Made by a program: the position numbers and the translations under genes. 64,000 bases of DNA, taken from assembly GCF_019969725.1 (NCBI RefSeq), contig NZ_JAHXYW010000006.1:186001-250000 (forward strand), read 5' to 3'. The stretch's first letter is position 1, and each line of letters begins with the position of its first letter. Source of the stretch: Neobacillus bataviensis (GTDB taxonomy: Bacteria; Bacillota; Bacilli; Bacillales_B; DSM-18226). The notes under the pieces were generated by a model, which searched no databases, had not been told where the DNA came from, and was given only the letters and a program-made list of their open reading frames with translations. Below are positions 1 to 7,792 of this stretch, one piece after another.

Positions 1-1
1 C

Positions 2-913
2 GGTCACGTGACGGATGGGGCAGCAGCGTATACTGGGTTGAATGCAGGAACTCTGGTTATCTGTGGAGGCGGAGATGCTCAAATGGCTTCTGTTGGTGTA
101 GGTGCGGTAAAAGCGGGGCAAGCGGTTGTATCAGGTGGATCATTTTGGCAGCAGGAAGTCAATGTGGAAAAGCCTTTGATTGACAAAAGCGGCCGTATCC
201 GGGTTAACTGCCATGCCGTGCCTGAACTGTGGCAGCTAGAAACCATTGCTTTTTTCCCCGGTCTTGTCATGAGATGGTTCCGTGATGCATTTTGTGATTT
301 GGAAAAAAGCGAAGCAAAAGAGACCGGTCGGGACCCCTATGAAATTTTAGAAGAAAAGGCAAGGAATGTACCAATCGGGGCAAATGGGATTATTCCAATC
401 TTTTCAGACACGATGAATTATCGCTCTTGGCGCCATGCATCCCCATCGTTTGTTAACCTCACTTTAGATCCTCTGAAAACGGGTAAAAAAGAAATGTTTA
501 AATCCATTCAAGAAAATGCGGCGCTTCTTACTCTAGGAAACTTAAAGATTATTGAAGAAGAAACAGGTTATTATCCAACAGAAGTTATTTTTGCAGGCGG
601 AGCCTCGAAAGGAAAGCTTTGGAGTCAAACTCTTGCAGATGTTCTTGGAGTACCAGTAAAAGTCCCTGAAGTGAAAGAAGCAGCAGCATTGGGTACAGCG
701 CTATTTGCAGGTATTGGCGCAGGAATTTATAAGAATATCGAGCAGGCAGTTAACCAAGTTGTAAAGTGGGAGAGGACCCATCTCCCTAACAATGAAAACC
801 ATGTCCAATACTTAGAAATCTATGAAAAATGGAGAAATGTCTATCAAGAACAACTTCAGCTTGCTGATCGAGGTTTAACGACTCATATGTGGAAGGCACC
901 TGGACTTGAATAA
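2..913 (+). CDS. lsrK: Autoinducer-2 kinase LsrK, C-terminal part (5' end outside window)
   Basis: The reading frame is open from the left edge, so only the last ~303 residues are present and the true start lies upstream. The sequence is the C-terminal half of an FGGY-family sugar kinase. It contains the glycine-rich DGAAAYTG and CGGGDAQMASVG segments and the ATP-binding FAGGASKGKLWSQ motif, followed by EAAALGTALFAG. The family phosphorylates the quorum-sensing signal AI-2 (DPD) in the cytoplasm after uptake. The assignment to LsrK rather than another FGGY kinase rests on overall resemblance and on the LsrF gene two genes downstream. It overlaps the next gene if that gene starts at TTG 906. 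Confidence 0.85.
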   Translation, partial: GHVTDGAAAYTGLNAGTLVICGGGDAQMASVGVGAVKAGQAVVSGGSFWQQEVNVEKPLIDKSGRIRVNCHAVPELWQLETIAFFPGLVMRWFRDAFCDLEKSEAKETGRDPYEILEEKARNVPIGANGIIPIFSDTMNYRSWRHASPSFVNLTLDPLKTGKKEMFKSIQENAALLTLGNLKIIEEETGYYPTEVIFAGGASKGKLWSQTLADVLGVPVKVPEVKEAAALGTALFAGIGAGIYKNIEQAVNQVVKWERTHLPNNENHVQYLEIYEKWRNVYQEQLQLADRGLTTHMWKAPGLE

Positions 914-1301
914 TTTGAAAGTGGGTGAAGGAATGAAGAAAGTTCACGAAAATGACTTCGAATATCGGTTTGGTGACAATGGGCCGAAATATTTAACAAA
1001 AGGTCCGAATGTAGATGTTGGTGTGGTGGTATTGAAGCCAGGCCAAGATTTCCAAAACCATTATCATAGTGTTTGCGAAGAAATTTTCTATATCCTCGAA
1101 GGGAAGATCGATTTTTATATAAATGGGATTAAAGTTCCTGTCATACCCGGTGATATGATTCAATGCCTCCCAGGCGATGCTCATTACCTTATCAATCAAA
1201 CTGATCAAACCTTTAAAGCCCTCTTCATTAAATCACCGCATATTTTGGAAAGAGATGTTGTAAACATTAAGAATCCGGAAATCAATGAAAGGAGTGAGTA
1301 G
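906..1301 (+). CDS. Small cupin-domain protein within the lsr operon
   Basis: This is a single-domain cupin of 131 residues, or 122 if it starts at ATG 933. The first metal-binding motif is visible as NHYHSVCEE and the second as PGDMIQCLPGDAHYL, giving a likely His-His-Glu-His metal site. TTG 906 has a GGAAGG ribosome site at 891-896 with 9-nt spacing and overlaps the lsrK stop; ATG 933 has only an abutting GAAGGA, so the start is uncertain. The gene lies between the AI-2 kinase and the LsrF thiolase. That is where the P-AI-2 isomerase step (LsrG in enteric bacteria) would be expected, and no LsrG-like gene is visible here. A role as isomerase is inference. Confidence 0.8.
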   Translation: MNNLKVGEGMKKVHENDFEYRFGDNGPKYLTKGPNVDVGVVVLKPGQDFQNHYHSVCEEIFYILEGKIDFYINGIKVPVIPGDMIQCLPGDAHYLINQTDQTFKALFIKSPHILERDVVNIKNPEINERSE

Positions 1302-1304
1302 ATC

Positions 1305-2084
1305 GTGAGCTGGGGATTTCAAAATCGATTAAATAAAATATTGCCAAATAAGCGGGCAGTCATGCTTGCCATCGATCATGGCTATTTCTTAGGTCCAATA
1401 AGGGGTTTAGAAAAGCCTGAGGAAACGGTCAGAGACTTACTTCCCTATACGGATTCCCTCTATTTAACCCGAGGTACACTGGCTGCATGTATTCCCAATC
1501 ATACGGAAAAACCAATGGTTCTTCGTGTATCTGGCGGTCCTACAACGCTCGGAAAGGATTTAGCGAATGAAACGATCGTTACTTCCATAAAAGAAGCCAT
1601 TCGCCATAATGTTGTTGGTGTAGGAGTTTCGGTTTTTATCGGATCTGACTATGAAACTCAAACCGTAACAAATCTAGCTCATGTTGTAACGGATGCTCAT
1701 GATTACGGAATACCGGTACTTGGAATTACTGCAGTCGGAAAAGAGCTTGAGAAACGGGATGCTAGGTTCTTAGCATTGGCTTCAAGAGTTCTTGCAGAAA
1801 TGGGAACGGATATTGTTAAAACCTATTACTGTGACAACTTTGAACAGGTAACGAGTAAGTGTCCGGTTCCGATTGTTATTGCAGGCGGCCCCAAATTTGA
1901 TACCATTCGTGAAGCACTTGAAATCACCTATAATGCTATGGCGCAAGGTGCAGCTGGGGTGGATATGGGAAGGAATATTTGGCAATCTAAGCATCCTCTT
2001 GCCATGATCCAAGCAATACATTCCATCGTTCATAAAGGATTCACTGTCAAAGAAGCGGTAGATTTATATGAATCCACTTTATAA
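1305..2084 (+). CDS. lsrF: 3-hydroxy-5-phosphonooxypentane-2,4-dione thiolase LsrF
   Basis: This 259-residue protein belongs to the class I aldolase DeoC/FbaB/LacD superfamily. It has the AIDHGYF start of the barrel, VLGITAVGKELEK in the middle, DIVKTYYCDNF with the likely Schiff-base lysine, and the phosphate-binding VIAGGPKFD and GVDMGRNIW motifs. LsrF transfers an acetyl group from the isomerised phospho-AI-2 to CoA, giving DHAP and acetyl-CoA. The GTG start is preceded by GAAAGGAGTGAG. It is the last gene of the lsr operon in this window and is followed directly by a REP-like hairpin that may act as the terminator. Confidence 0.9.
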   Translation: MSWGFQNRLNKILPNKRAVMLAIDHGYFLGPIRGLEKPEETVRDLLPYTDSLYLTRGTLAACIPNHTEKPMVLRVSGGPTTLGKDLANETIVTSIKEAIRHNVVGVGVSVFIGSDYETQTVTNLAHVVTDAHDYGIPVLGITAVGKELEKRDARFLALASRVLAEMGTDIVKTYYCDNFEQVTSKCPVPIVIAGGPKFDTIREALEITYNAMAQGAAGVDMGRNIWQSKHPLAMIQAIHSIVHKGFTVKEAVDLYESTL

Positions 2085-2094
2085 AGAGACCAAG

Positions 2095-2135
2095 GGGACG
2101 GTTCTCACGGTTTTTTGAACCATGAGAACCGTCCC
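2095..2135. repeat. REP-like hairpin, copy 1
   Basis: A 13-bp perfect inverted repeat (GGGACGGTTCTCA ... TGAGAACCGTCCC) with a 15-nt loop, followed by TGTGG. The same arms recur at 5452, 10572, 12338, 16446, 29399 and 62050. It lies 10 bp after the lsrF stop and could also act in transcript 3'-end formation. Confidence 0.9.
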
Positions 2136-2174
2136 TGTGGTACCCTTAATTATATGGAACAGGGGGTGTAATCG

Positions 2175-2840
2175 ATGATTCGAAAAAATACATTGCATAT
2201 TCTTAACGGGCAAGAAATGTATAATTATTTTAAAAAGACACATTTTCTCGAACAGGAGTGGATGATTCCTTTTAATGAAGCTATGTGTTATGGAAACACG
2301 TGCGACGATCTATTTTCACAGAAATTTGTCGAAATGCGTGCAAAGGTTCATCAAGTAACGCAGGCACAATATGCTGAAATCACACTTAAACCATTAGATC
2401 CTCTTTTTAGGGAAGATTTTACTCGCATTGCCTTATGGTTTGATTTAGACATGTTTTGTCAAATTAATCTCCTCACCATTCTTGCGTGGTTGGACCAAAA
2501 AAATCATAAAGGTAGGATTGACCTTCATATAGTCGGAGATAAGTTTGAACCGGTGGATTCCTTCAAATTGAAAGCGAATGGATATTATCAATTTTACAAA
2601 CAAGTATTAATACATAAAACACTTCCTAAATATATCCATCCAGCTCCCTTAAAGAAGGGAGTTGAACTATATTTGAATTACCTTAATAAAGAAAGTGATC
2701 TTCTGTTGTATATTCAAAAGCACCAAAATGTTCCGGAAAAAGAACTTGTACCTACCCTAATAGAAAAATTCAAAGATTATGGGTTAGGAGATACCCAATA
2801 CTTCGAAATTATTAAGTCACATCGTAAAACAACTTCATAA
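2175..2840 (+). CDS. Uncharacterised protein, DUF1835-like
   Basis: A 221-residue soluble protein with no signal peptide or membrane segment. The N-terminal half contains HILNGQEMYNYF, EWMIPFNEAMCYG and an acidic/aromatic block IALWFDLDMFCQINLL. These resemble the spacing of conserved blocks in DUF1835 proteins of Bacillaceae, but I cannot confirm the family by eye. The C-terminal half is charged and helical. The ATG follows a GGGGGTG ribosome site. It is monocistronic between a REP-like hairpin and a 380-bp non-coding stretch. The function is unknown. Confidence 0.6.
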   Translation: MIRKNTLHILNGQEMYNYFKKTHFLEQEWMIPFNEAMCYGNTCDDLFSQKFVEMRAKVHQVTQAQYAEITLKPLDPLFREDFTRIALWFDLDMFCQINLLTILAWLDQKNHKGRIDLHIVGDKFEPVDSFKLKANGYYQFYKQVLIHKTLPKYIHPAPLKKGVELYLNYLNKESDLLLYIQKHQNVPEKELVPTLIEKFKDYGLGDTQYFEIIKSHRKTTS

Positions 2841-3221
2841 CCTCCTTTTTTTCTGGAAACCACCTAAAGGGTAGAACAATTAAGGTAACGTATATCGAGC
2901 TCCGATACACACTCAGCAAACGAATCAAAGCGTTTCATTAATGACGAGCAAATTATAAGAAATAAAATTTAAAGAAAGGTGTAAAATATTCTGAGGAAAT
3001 AACAGCTTCTTTCGACATTAAATTTTTGTAAAAGTGAATAGGTTGCTTATCTATCAAGCTTTTTAGAAGAATTAATCATACGAATGAGGGCAAAAGGGCG
3101 GCAATCAGAACAAAACAGCCAGCATTCTTTAGAATGGGCTGTTTTTTTATTACTTTTTAAATTTAGAATCAGTATTTTTTTTTTGAAATGAATCTTTTTT
3201 TGCTGGAGAATTGCCCTAGTT
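2841..3221. other. Intergenic stretch, possible short transcript
   Basis: No convincing protein gene is seen on either strand. A weak promoter-like pair (TTGTAA 3026-3031, TATCTA 3048-3053, 16-nt spacing) lies about 60 bp before the terminator at 3114-3150. A transcript of roughly 90 nt is therefore possible but poorly supported. Confidence 0.3.
3114..3150 (+). terminator. Rho-independent terminator
   Basis: Stem AACAGCC / GGCTGTT with an inner CATTCT / AGAATG helix, followed by a run of seven T. It would end transcripts on the + strand, from the 2175 gene or a short RNA. The fabF gene converges on it from the other side. Confidence 0.8.
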
Positions 3222-4457
3222 TCATTCGTATCGTTTCAATACAATCGCTGAATTATGTCCGCCAAAGCCAAAGGAATTGGATAAACCGATTGATAACGGA
3301 AGCTTTCGTGCTCCTTCTGCCACATAATCCAAATCACATACTGGATCTGCAGTAACTAAATTTATGGTTGGAGGTACAATCCCTTGCTGTAGAGTTTTAA
3401 CTAGAGCAATGGCCTCCACTCCGCCGGCAGCACCAAGCATATGGCCAGTCATAGATTTATTAGCCGTAACTGGTATTTGATAGGCGTGTTCTCCGAATAA
3501 ACTTTTTATGGCCATCGTTTCAGAACGATCTCCCACTGGTGTACTTGTCGCATGAGCACTGATCACATCAACATCATCCGTTGAAATGTTTGCTTTTTGC
3601 AAAGCATTTCTCATCGCTAAATAGGCGCCTTTTCCTTCAGGGTGTGAAGCGACCATATGATGGGCATCGGAACTGGCTCCATAACCGATGACTTCGCATA
3701 AAATCGGTGCATTTCTTTTAACAGCATGTTCTAAAGACTCTAACACTAATATTCCAGCTCCTTCACTCATGACGAAACCATCTCGTTCGGAATCAAACGG
3801 GCGGCTTGCGAGTGTTGGCTCCTCATTTCTTGTAGATAATGCTTTGGCATTCCCGAAACTCGCTAAGGATAAAGTGGTGATGGCTGCTTCCGTTCCACCT
3901 GCAAAGATAACATCTGCATCACCGTAGCGGATGGTATTGAAGGCTTCGCCAATTGCCGTGTTGCCGATTGAACATGCCGTTACTGGCGATAACGATGGCC
4001 CATGTGCTCCAAATTTTATGCTTATTTGTGCAGCCGCTGCATTGGAAATCATCATTGGAACCAGATTAGGACTTACTCTTCTCGGTCCACGTTCGTTTAG
4101 GAGGTTCACGTTATCAATAAAGGTGTTGATTCCGCCGATCCCTGATCCTACATACACGCCAAAGCGTTCCCGGTCTAATTTTTCTAGTTGTAGTTGCGAG
4201 TTTTCCAGAGCCTCCTCGGCTGCAGCTAAAGCAAACTGTGTAAAACGGTCTAATCCTCTAGCTTCCTTTGTCCCCCAGCGTTCTTCCGGATTAAAGTTAC
4301 GCACTATACCGGCAATTTTAGTTTTGGAATTGGATACATCAAAAGTATCAATCGTTGATATTCCGGATTTCCCTTTTAGTAAGGAGTCCCAAAACGTGTC
4401 CACATCGTTGCCAAGAGGCGAGATGAGCCCCATTCCTGTAATAACCACTCTATTCAT
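3222..4457 (-). CDS. fabF: 3-oxoacyl-ACP synthase II, FabF-type
   Basis: A complete 411-residue beta-ketoacyl-ACP synthase II, close to the usual ~413. Counting from the chosen start, the catalytic residues are Cys162 (VTACSIGN), His302 (SAHATSTPVGD), Lys334 and His339 (TANKSMTGHMLG). It condenses malonyl-ACP with acyl-ACP in fatty-acid elongation. The start at 4457 was chosen because GGAGG sits 7 nt upstream; the longer reading from 4490 reads through this ribosome site. It stands alone, away from other fab genes, so it is probably an accessory FabF. It is transcribed divergently from an MmyB-type regulator across a short region with a strong operator. Confidence 0.9.
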   Translation of the reverse strand: MNRVVITGMGLISPLGNDVDTFWDSLLKGKSGISTIDTFDVSNSKTKIAGIVRNFNPEERWGTKEARGLDRFTQFALAAAEEALENSQLQLEKLDRERFGVYVGSGIGGINTFIDNVNLLNERGPRRVSPNLVPMMISNAAAAQISIKFGAHGPSLSPVTACSIGNTAIGEAFNTIRYGDADVIFAGGTEAAITTLSLASFGNAKALSTRNEEPTLASRPFDSERDGFVMSEGAGILVLESLEHAVKRNAPILCEVIGYGASSDAHHMVASHPEGKGAYLAMRNALQKANISTDDVDVISAHATSTPVGDRSETMAIKSLFGEHAYQIPVTANKSMTGHMLGAAGGVEAIALVKTLQQGIVPPTINLVTADPVCDLDYVAEGARKLPLSIGLSNSFGFGGHNSAIVLKRYE

Positions 4458-4510
4458 CTTCATTCCTCCATTCAGTTCATTTTCTATCATTGTAGCTCAT
4501 TTTTATCCTA

Positions 4511-4554
4511 TTACAAGTTGTTGTTTATCATAGTATAATTAGTACTACGATAAA
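4511..4554 (+). promoter_or_regulatory. Promoter and palindromic operator between fabF and the MmyB-type regulator
   Basis: A 12-bp inverted repeat with one mismatch, TTTATCATAGTA (4524-4535) and TACTACGATAAA (4543-4554), surrounds a 7-nt spacer. It overlaps a promoter for the + strand regulator: TTACAA 4511-4516, 17 nt, TATAAT 4534-4539. This layout fits a site where the regulator controls itself and the divergent fabF. Confidence 0.7.
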
Positions 4555-4577
4555 TCGAACGAAAAGAGGAAGGGAAA

Positions 4578-5420
4578 ATGAAACCTGAAACCAGACTTGA
4601 AGCACTTTCAGAATTTTTAAAAGCAAAACGTTCGAAGCTTAATCCACAAATGGTGGGACTGCCAATGGGAACCCGCAGAAGGACACCGGGTCTAAGGAGG
4701 GAGGAGGTTGCTCAATTAGCTGGTGTCAGCACCACCTGGTATACCTGGTTAGAACAAGGACGGGATATTAAAGTTTCTACTTCCGTTTTAGACGCTATAT
4801 CAGATGCACTGAAATTAAGTAATGATGAAAAAAAGTATTTGTATGCTTTAGCTTTGGAGGAAGGGAGTGGGGCCAATCCTGCATTCTCCAATACAGAAGA
4901 AATTATCATCAGCCCATCTTTAAAAAGGATTTTACAAGAGCTTCGATATTGTCCCACCATCATTACCGATCGGCGATGCTTTATTGTAGGATGGAATCAG
5001 GCAGCAGCCAATGTGTTTTTGGATTTTGAACTGATTCCAATGGAGCAGAGGAATCTCATCCAGTTGTTATTTTCAAGAAAGGAATTTAGAAGTTTAGCCG
5101 TTAATTGGGCCCATTTCGTAAAGGGGTTCATCGCCATTTTTCGGACGTATTACGGTCAATATGTGGCAGATCAATGGTACAACCAGTTTATACAGGAGAT
5201 GGAACAGGTCTATCCGGAGTTTCATCAATTGTGGAATGAAAGTGAAGTGAGTTCAGCACCGGAAATACAAATTGAATTCCGCCATGCGAAGGCAGGAAAA
5301 ATGATCTTCAATTTAACTTCTTTACAAGTTCAGGGAATTAATGATTTAAGATGCAGTGTCTATACACCGGTTGAAAACACTGAAACAGAAATAAAGTTAA
5401 AGCGCCTAATGGAACATTAA
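4578..5420 (+). CDS. MmyB-family helix-turn-helix regulator
   Basis: A 280-residue cytoplasmic regulator. Residues ~8-95 form an XRE-type helix-turn-helix with the family hallmarks RRRTPGLRREEVAQLAGVS and WYTWLEQGRDI. Residues ~105-270 form the MmyB-like ligand-binding (PAS-like) domain, with the typical NQAAANVFLDF and AVNWAHFVKGF segments. Members of this family have been reported to bind fatty acids. The divergent neighbour is a FabF fatty-acid synthase, so a fatty-acid-responsive regulator of fabF is a reasonable inference. The start follows GAGGAAGGGAAA. Confidence 0.85.
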   Translation: MKPETRLEALSEFLKAKRSKLNPQMVGLPMGTRRRTPGLRREEVAQLAGVSTTWYTWLEQGRDIKVSTSVLDAISDALKLSNDEKKYLYALALEEGSGANPAFSNTEEIIISPSLKRILQELRYCPTIITDRRCFIVGWNQAAANVFLDFELIPMEQRNLIQLLFSRKEFRSLAVNWAHFVKGFIAIFRTYYGQYVADQWYNQFIQEMEQVYPEFHQLWNESEVSSAPEIQIEFRHAKAGKMIFNLTSLQVQGINDLRCSVYTPVENTETEIKLKRLMEH

Positions 5421-5451
5421 AAATCCTGGGGTGGACCATGGGTGGACCATG

Positions 5452-5493
5452 GGGACGGTTCTCTCGGCTTTTTTGAACCAAGAGAACCGTCCC
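5452..5493. repeat. REP-like hairpin, copy 2
   Basis: Perfect 13-bp arms GGGACGGTTCTCT / AGAGAACCGTCCC with a 16-nt loop, then TGTGG. It lies between the convergent MmyB-type regulator and folD genes. A short direct duplication of GGTGGACCAT precedes it. Confidence 0.9.
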
Positions 5494-5504
5494 TGTGGTT
5501 TTCT

Positions 5505-6344
5505 TTAAAAACTGTATTTCTCAGCCGAATCAACAGTGTGTTTCAGCAGCATGGAAATGGTAACAGGGCCTACACCACCGGGCACAGGTGTTATGGCACC
5601 TGCAGCTTGATAACAACTCTCATAATCTATATCTCCAATATTTCCTTTGTTATATCCAGCATCTAGGACAACGGAGCCCTCCTTTAGCCAACTTCCTTGA
5701 ATAAATTGGGGCTTACCAACGGCAGCTACCACAATATCTGCTTGTTTTAAAATATCAGGTAAATTAGACGTTTTTGAATGACATGTTGTAACAGTAGCAT
5801 TTTCGTTAAGAAGCAACGCAGAAACAGGCTTACCTAGGATTGGGCTTCTGCCAACAACAACGGCATGTTTACCTTCGATTGAAATCTTGTAATATTTTAT
5901 AATTTCCATAATGGCTGCTGGAGTACATGAAGGATAATTTCCAAATCCTAATGCAGTCTGACCGTACCCAGCACTTGTAACACCATCTACATCTTTGCGA
6001 ATATCAATTGCTTCGAAAGCCATTCGTTCATCAATTTGCGCTGGAACTGGATGTTGTAAAAGGATACCATGTACAGTTGGATCTTCGTTTAATTCTCTAA
6101 TTGTTTCTAACAATTCGTTTGTCGTTGTTTCTTCAGGCAAATGTACACGAATAGAATTTATACCTAATTTCTTACAAGCATTCCCCTTCATTCTTACGTA
6201 TGTTTCTGAGGAAGGATTATTACCAACTAAAATCGTGGCAAGGCATGGTGTGACCCCATTGTTTTTTAATGATTCAATTCGTCCTTTTAATTGATCCTTT
6301 ATATTTTGAGCTACAACATTTCCATCCAAAATGATTTTCTCCAT
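5505..6344 (-). CDS. folD: Bifunctional methylenetetrahydrofolate dehydrogenase/cyclohydrolase FolD
   Basis: A 279-residue FolD, close to the usual ~285. Visible motifs are SETYVRMKGNACKKLGI with the catalytic lysine region, HGILLQHPVPAQID, DVDGVTSAGYGQ, CTPAAIMEI and the NADP-binding VVVGRSPILGKPVSALL. The C-terminal GGVGPVTISMLLKHT is also present. It interconverts 5,10-methylene-THF and 10-formyl-THF in the cytoplasm. The start is preceded by GGAGGCGAAAAAA. The leader carries a ZTP-type riboswitch and terminator, so expression should respond to ZTP, a signal of 10-formyl-THF shortage. Confidence 0.95.
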   Translation of the reverse strand: MEKIILDGNVVAQNIKDQLKGRIESLKNNGVTPCLATILVGNNPSSETYVRMKGNACKKLGINSIRVHLPEETTTNELLETIRELNEDPTVHGILLQHPVPAQIDERMAFEAIDIRKDVDGVTSAGYGQTALGFGNYPSCTPAAIMEIIKYYKISIEGKHAVVVGRSPILGKPVSALLLNENATVTTCHSKTSNLPDILKQADIVVAAVGKPQFIQGSWLKEGSVVLDAGYNKGNIGDIDYESCYQAAGAITPVPGGVGPVTISMLLKHTVDSAEKYSF

Positions 6345-6366
6345 TTTTTTCGCCTCCAGGAATGAT

Positions 6367-6401
6367 AATAAAAAAGAGATAAGGACAATATCCTTATCTC
6401 T
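6367..6401 (-). terminator. Riboswitch-controlled terminator of folD
   Basis: Read on the minus strand: an 11-bp perfect stem (AGAGATAAGGA / TCCTTATCTCT, 5-nt loop) followed by six T, about 20 nt before the folD ribosome site. The 5' arm is duplicated just upstream at 6414-6424, so alternative pairings are possible. Confidence 0.85.
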
Positions 6402-6414
6402 AAAAGGATAATAT

Positions 6415-6505
6415 CCTTATCTCTGCCCAGACGACCCGACAATACCAATCACAGCTTCCTTGTGGTCTTTTCCACGGATGTCGTCAGTTACTGTGACTGC
6501 TTCAT
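6415..6505 (-). promoter_or_regulatory. ZTP riboswitch (pfl motif) in the folD leader
   Basis: On the minus strand the region has the pfl-motif elements in order: TAACTGACG, the GTGGAAAAGACCAC hairpin, AGGAAGCTGTGA, and then TGTCGGGTCGTCTGGGCA. The last matches the family's hallmark CCGCCTGGGC 3' segment. It is followed directly by the terminator at 6367-6401 and then folD, a classical ZTP-regulated gene. Ligand binding is expected to prevent termination. Boundaries are approximate. Confidence 0.85.
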
Positions 6506-6568
6506 TTATAACAAAAAGATAACATATAAAAGAAAAATGTCAAGAAGACCAAGTGGACGTTGCTGTTT

Positions 6569-6829
6569 TCAATTAATAAAAAAATATCTGTAATGAATCG
6601 ATAAAATCCTATGTAGTTGTTGAATAAGAATAGAGGGAAGGTCCACGTAATGATTTATAAATTTAGAATTTTTATCGTCCAATAATAACCTATTATAATC
6701 GTTTAGTAGTTTGTCTAGTTCTTGGCTGCAATAGATAGTTTCTTCATCTTGAAGTCCTTTTGTCATTCCTAAATGAATCATTTCGGCCTTTTTCTCATTT
6801 ATTGCCGCTTCAAAGTGTTCCAGTCTCAT
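6569..6829 (-). CDS. Spo0E-family aspartyl-phosphate phosphatase
   Basis: An 86-residue protein with the Spo0E-family signature SQELD at residues 35-39, within CSQELDKLLNDYN, and a helical hairpin N-terminal to it. The family dephosphorylates Spo0A~P, delaying sporulation. The ATG at 6829 was chosen because GAGGTG lies 9 nt upstream; a longer reading would start inside that ribosome site. The C-terminal ~40 residues beyond the core are hydrophobic and aromatic, longer than in the shortest members. Which member it corresponds to (Spo0E, YisI or YnzD) cannot be told. Confidence 0.8.
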   Translation of the reverse strand: MRLEHFEAAINEKKAEMIHLGMTKGLQDEETIYCSQELDKLLNDYNRLLLDDKNSKFINHYVDLPSILIQQLHRILSIHYRYFFIN

Positions 6830-7026
6830 TGCAGATATCACCTCGTAAATTTCAGTAAACTTTTAGTAAACCTTTAGCAGACTAATCTTAATTGAGATGA
6901 ATTATAGCATTCTTTACCGAATATGGAATAGATTCGATAAAACAAGATAAAAGGAGACAAAAATAGACGAAGAGTTTAGGTTTTCGACACGTGCCATGCG
7001 TGACATGGGGAAGGTTTTTGTGGGGC

Positions 7027-7791
7027 GTTATCATGAGGACAATTCCAAGACCGGCAAAACGAAAACTGTCCCCATGGAGCGTTCATGAGGACAACCCCAA
7101 GACTAGTAAACTGAGAACTGTCTTCATGGAGCGTTCATGAGGACAACCCCAAGACTAGTAAACCGAGAATTGTCTTCATAGAGCGTTCATGAGGACAAAT
7201 CCAAGACTGGCAAACCGAGAATTGTCTTCATAGAGTGTTCATGAGGACAAACTGGCAAACCGAGAACTGTCCTCATGGAGCGTTCATGAGGACAACCCCA
7301 AGACTAGTAAACCGAGAATTGTCTTCATAGAGCGTTCATGAGGACAACCCCAAGGCTAGTAAACTGAGAACTGTCTTCATGGAGCGTTCATGAGGACAAC
7401 CCCAAGACTAGTAAACCGAGAATTGTCTTCATAGAGCGTTCATGAGGACAAATCCAAGACTGGCAAACCGAGAATTGTCTTCATAGAGTGTTCATGAGGA
7501 CAAACTGGCAAACCGAGAACTGTCTTCATGGAGCGTTCATGAGGACAACCCCAAGGCTAGTAAACCGAGAACTGTCCTCATGGAGCGTTCATGAGGACAA
7601 CCCCAAGGCTAGTAAACCGAGAACTGTCCTCATAGAGCGTTCATGAGGACAACCCCAAGACCGGCAAAACGAAAACTGTCCCCATGGAGCGTTCATGAGG
7701 ACAAATCCTAGGTAGGAAAACTTAAAACTGACTTCATAGAGTGTTCATGAGGGGAAAACCCAGTCAGGCAGACCGAGAACCGTCCCTCTAG
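7027..7791. repeat. Tandem array of 52-bp hairpin units (array 1)
   Basis: About 15 head-to-tail units start at 7027, 7081, 7133, 7185, 7237, 7282, 7334, 7386, 7438, 7490, 7535, 7587, 7639, 7691 and 7743 (the last is partial). The period is 52 bp, except two 45-bp units (7237, 7490) that share a 7-bp deletion and a 54-bp first unit. Each unit has arms ATGAGGACA and TGTCCTCAT (or TGTCTTCAT) around a 25-nt loop, then a 9-bp linker. Units 7081-7281 and 7334-7534 match closely, so a 201-bp block was duplicated (253-bp offset). The array is flanked by REP-like half-arms: GGGGAAGGTTTTTGTGG at ~7007 and GAGAACCGTCCC at 7775-7786. There is no open reading frame and no direct terminator signal. Confidence 0.95.
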
Positions 7792-7792
7792 C

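Noticed and set aside
3688..4533. Long + strand frames opposite fabF
   Set aside because: They are antisense shadows of a well-conserved enzyme gene with all catalytic residues on the minus strand.
7027..7791. The 52-bp array as a CRISPR array
   Set aside because: The whole 52-bp unit is repeated with few differences; there are no unique spacers, and no cas genes are in the window.
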